A DNA stretch of 6,503 nt, taken from NCBI GenBank assembly GCA_024278775.1, contig JAJRSP010000251.1, positions 1-6,503 of the forward strand, given 5' to 3'. The stretch is from Planctomycetota bacterium. Lineage in GTDB: Bacteria > Planctomycetota > Phycisphaerae > UBA1845. Shown in pieces: positions 5,858 to 6,503 of the stretch. Under the pieces are notes generated by a model. That model saw nothing but the letters and a program-made list of their open reading frames with translations. It ran no database searches and was not told the origin of the DNA. Within the stretch, counting starts at the first letter, position 1; each line of letters opens with the position of its first letter. The position numbers and the translations under genes are program-made.

Positions 5858-6503
5858 CTACACGGCGGGCACTTGCTTCGCGGCGTCGGCCAACATCGCC
5901 ACGGCCCGGTCAACCTCCGCTTCCGTCGAGAAACGCCCCAGGCTGAAACGCACCGCACCGAAGGCTATCTCCTCCGGCACGTTCATCGCCGTCATCACAT
6001 CGGAGCGTTTTCGCTGCGTCGCGTGACAGGCCGCCCCCGTACTGGCACATATCTCCGGACAGGCGGCCAACACCTCCGCACCGATCCGACCGCGAAAACC
6101 CACCGTGAGCGTATTGGGCAGACGCGCTTCTTCGTGACCGAGCAAGACCACCTCCTCGCCCCACGCCTCACGCAGCCCGGCGTGCAGCCGATCTCGCAGA
6201 CGCACCATCTCGGTATGATCCGTGTCTTTCGCGGCGATCTCCGCACCCATGCCGAGCGCGATCATCTGCGCCACGGGCTCGGTGCCCGCGCGTCGCCCGC
6301 CTTCATGCCCGGCCCCATGATGCAACGGCTCAATCTCGATCCCGTCGCGGATGTACAACGCGCCGATCCCCTTGGGAACGCACAGCTTGTGTCCGGCTAT
6401 GGATAGAAAATCGACACCGAGATCACCCACGCGCGTCGCGACCTTCCCGCACGACTGGGCCGCATCAGTGTGCATCCACACACCGGCCACCCGAGCGTAC
6501 TCC
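5858..6503 (-). CDS. Cysteine desulfurase / selenocysteine lyase-like enzyme, C-terminal part (cut by window edge)
   Basis: This is a class V aminotransferase-fold PLP enzyme that removes sulfur from L-cysteine (or selenium from selenocysteine), leaving alanine and an enzyme persulfide or reduced selenium. About 214 codons are visible, and the N-terminal part lies beyond the right edge: the frame is open to base 6502 and the residues there (EYARVAGVWMHTDAAQSCGK) are internal to the family. HTDAAQ supplies the Asp and Gln that contact PLP. SIAGHK carries the PLP lysine (codon 6386-6388). GRRAGTEPV is the usual RAGTE substrate loop. STGAACHATQ carries the catalytic Cys (codon 6026-6028). The end (NVPEEIAFGAVRFSLGRFST) matches the family C-terminus. 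The GAACH form of the active-site loop resembles NifS-like and animal selenocysteine lyase sequences more than the GSAC form common in IscS. Which substrate it uses, and whether it serves Fe-S assembly, cannot be told here. No scaffold or iscR-type gene is visible next to it. Confidence 0.9.
   Translation of the reverse strand, partial: EYARVAGVWMHTDAAQSCGKVATRVGDLGVDFLSIAGHKLCVPKGIGALYIRDGIEIEPLHHGAGHEGGRRAGTEPVAQMIALGMGAEIAAKDTDHTEMVRLRDRLHAGLREAWGEEVVLLGHEEARLPNTLTVGFRGRIGAEVLAACPEICASTGAACHATQRKRSDVMTAMNVPEEIAFGAVRFSLGRFSTEAEVDRAVAMLADAAKQVPAV

Noticed and set aside
5873..6406. + strand open frame opposite the desulfurase
   Set aside because: It is an antisense shadow of a gene with clear catalytic motifs.

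Overview
This 6.5 kb window looks like an ordinary bacterial chromosome segment. It holds three recognisable core-metabolism genes and two separate tandem pairs of small, apparently exported proteins that I cannot assign to a named function. Lipobox signal peptides, strong AAGGAG-type ribosome binding sites, closely packed genes and GC-rich third codon positions in the metabolic genes point to a moderately to highly GC-rich bacterium, probably with an outer membrane. I cannot fix the phylum. Planctomycetota or a similar environmental lineage would be a guess, based on the style of the threonine synthase and the many small lineage-specific lipoproteins. No mobile element, CRISPR array, rRNA or tRNA is visible.

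Layout. On the + strand, positions 106-510 and 633-1148 encode a pair of paralogues (pair A) of roughly 40 % identity with five shared cysteines. Only the second carries a lipoprotein signal peptide. Next comes a full-length threonine synthase, thrC (1332-2555), whose start is best placed at the ATG at 1332. After a 366-base gap with no gene come two 207-residue lipoproteins (pair B, 2922-3545 and 3873-4496). They align without gaps at about 70 % identity and share a nearly identical leader around the start codon. A 15-bp hairpin lies between them. On the - strand, converging on pair B across 80 bases, is a bifunctional chorismate mutase/prephenate dehydrogenase, tyrA (4577-5731). Upstream of it, also on the - strand, is the C-terminal two thirds or so of a NifS-type cysteine desulfurase or selenocysteine lyase-like enzyme, cut by the right window edge (5858-6503).

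How the genes relate. ThrC finishes threonine synthesis, TyrA commits chorismate to tyrosine, and the PLP enzyme mobilises sulfur (or selenium) from cysteine-type substrates. These are separate pathways, and I see no evidence that the genes form one functional system. The least explained content is the two duplicated exported families on either side of thrC. They show local duplication of lineage-specific surface or periplasmic proteins rather than a recognisable defence, secretion or biosynthetic system.
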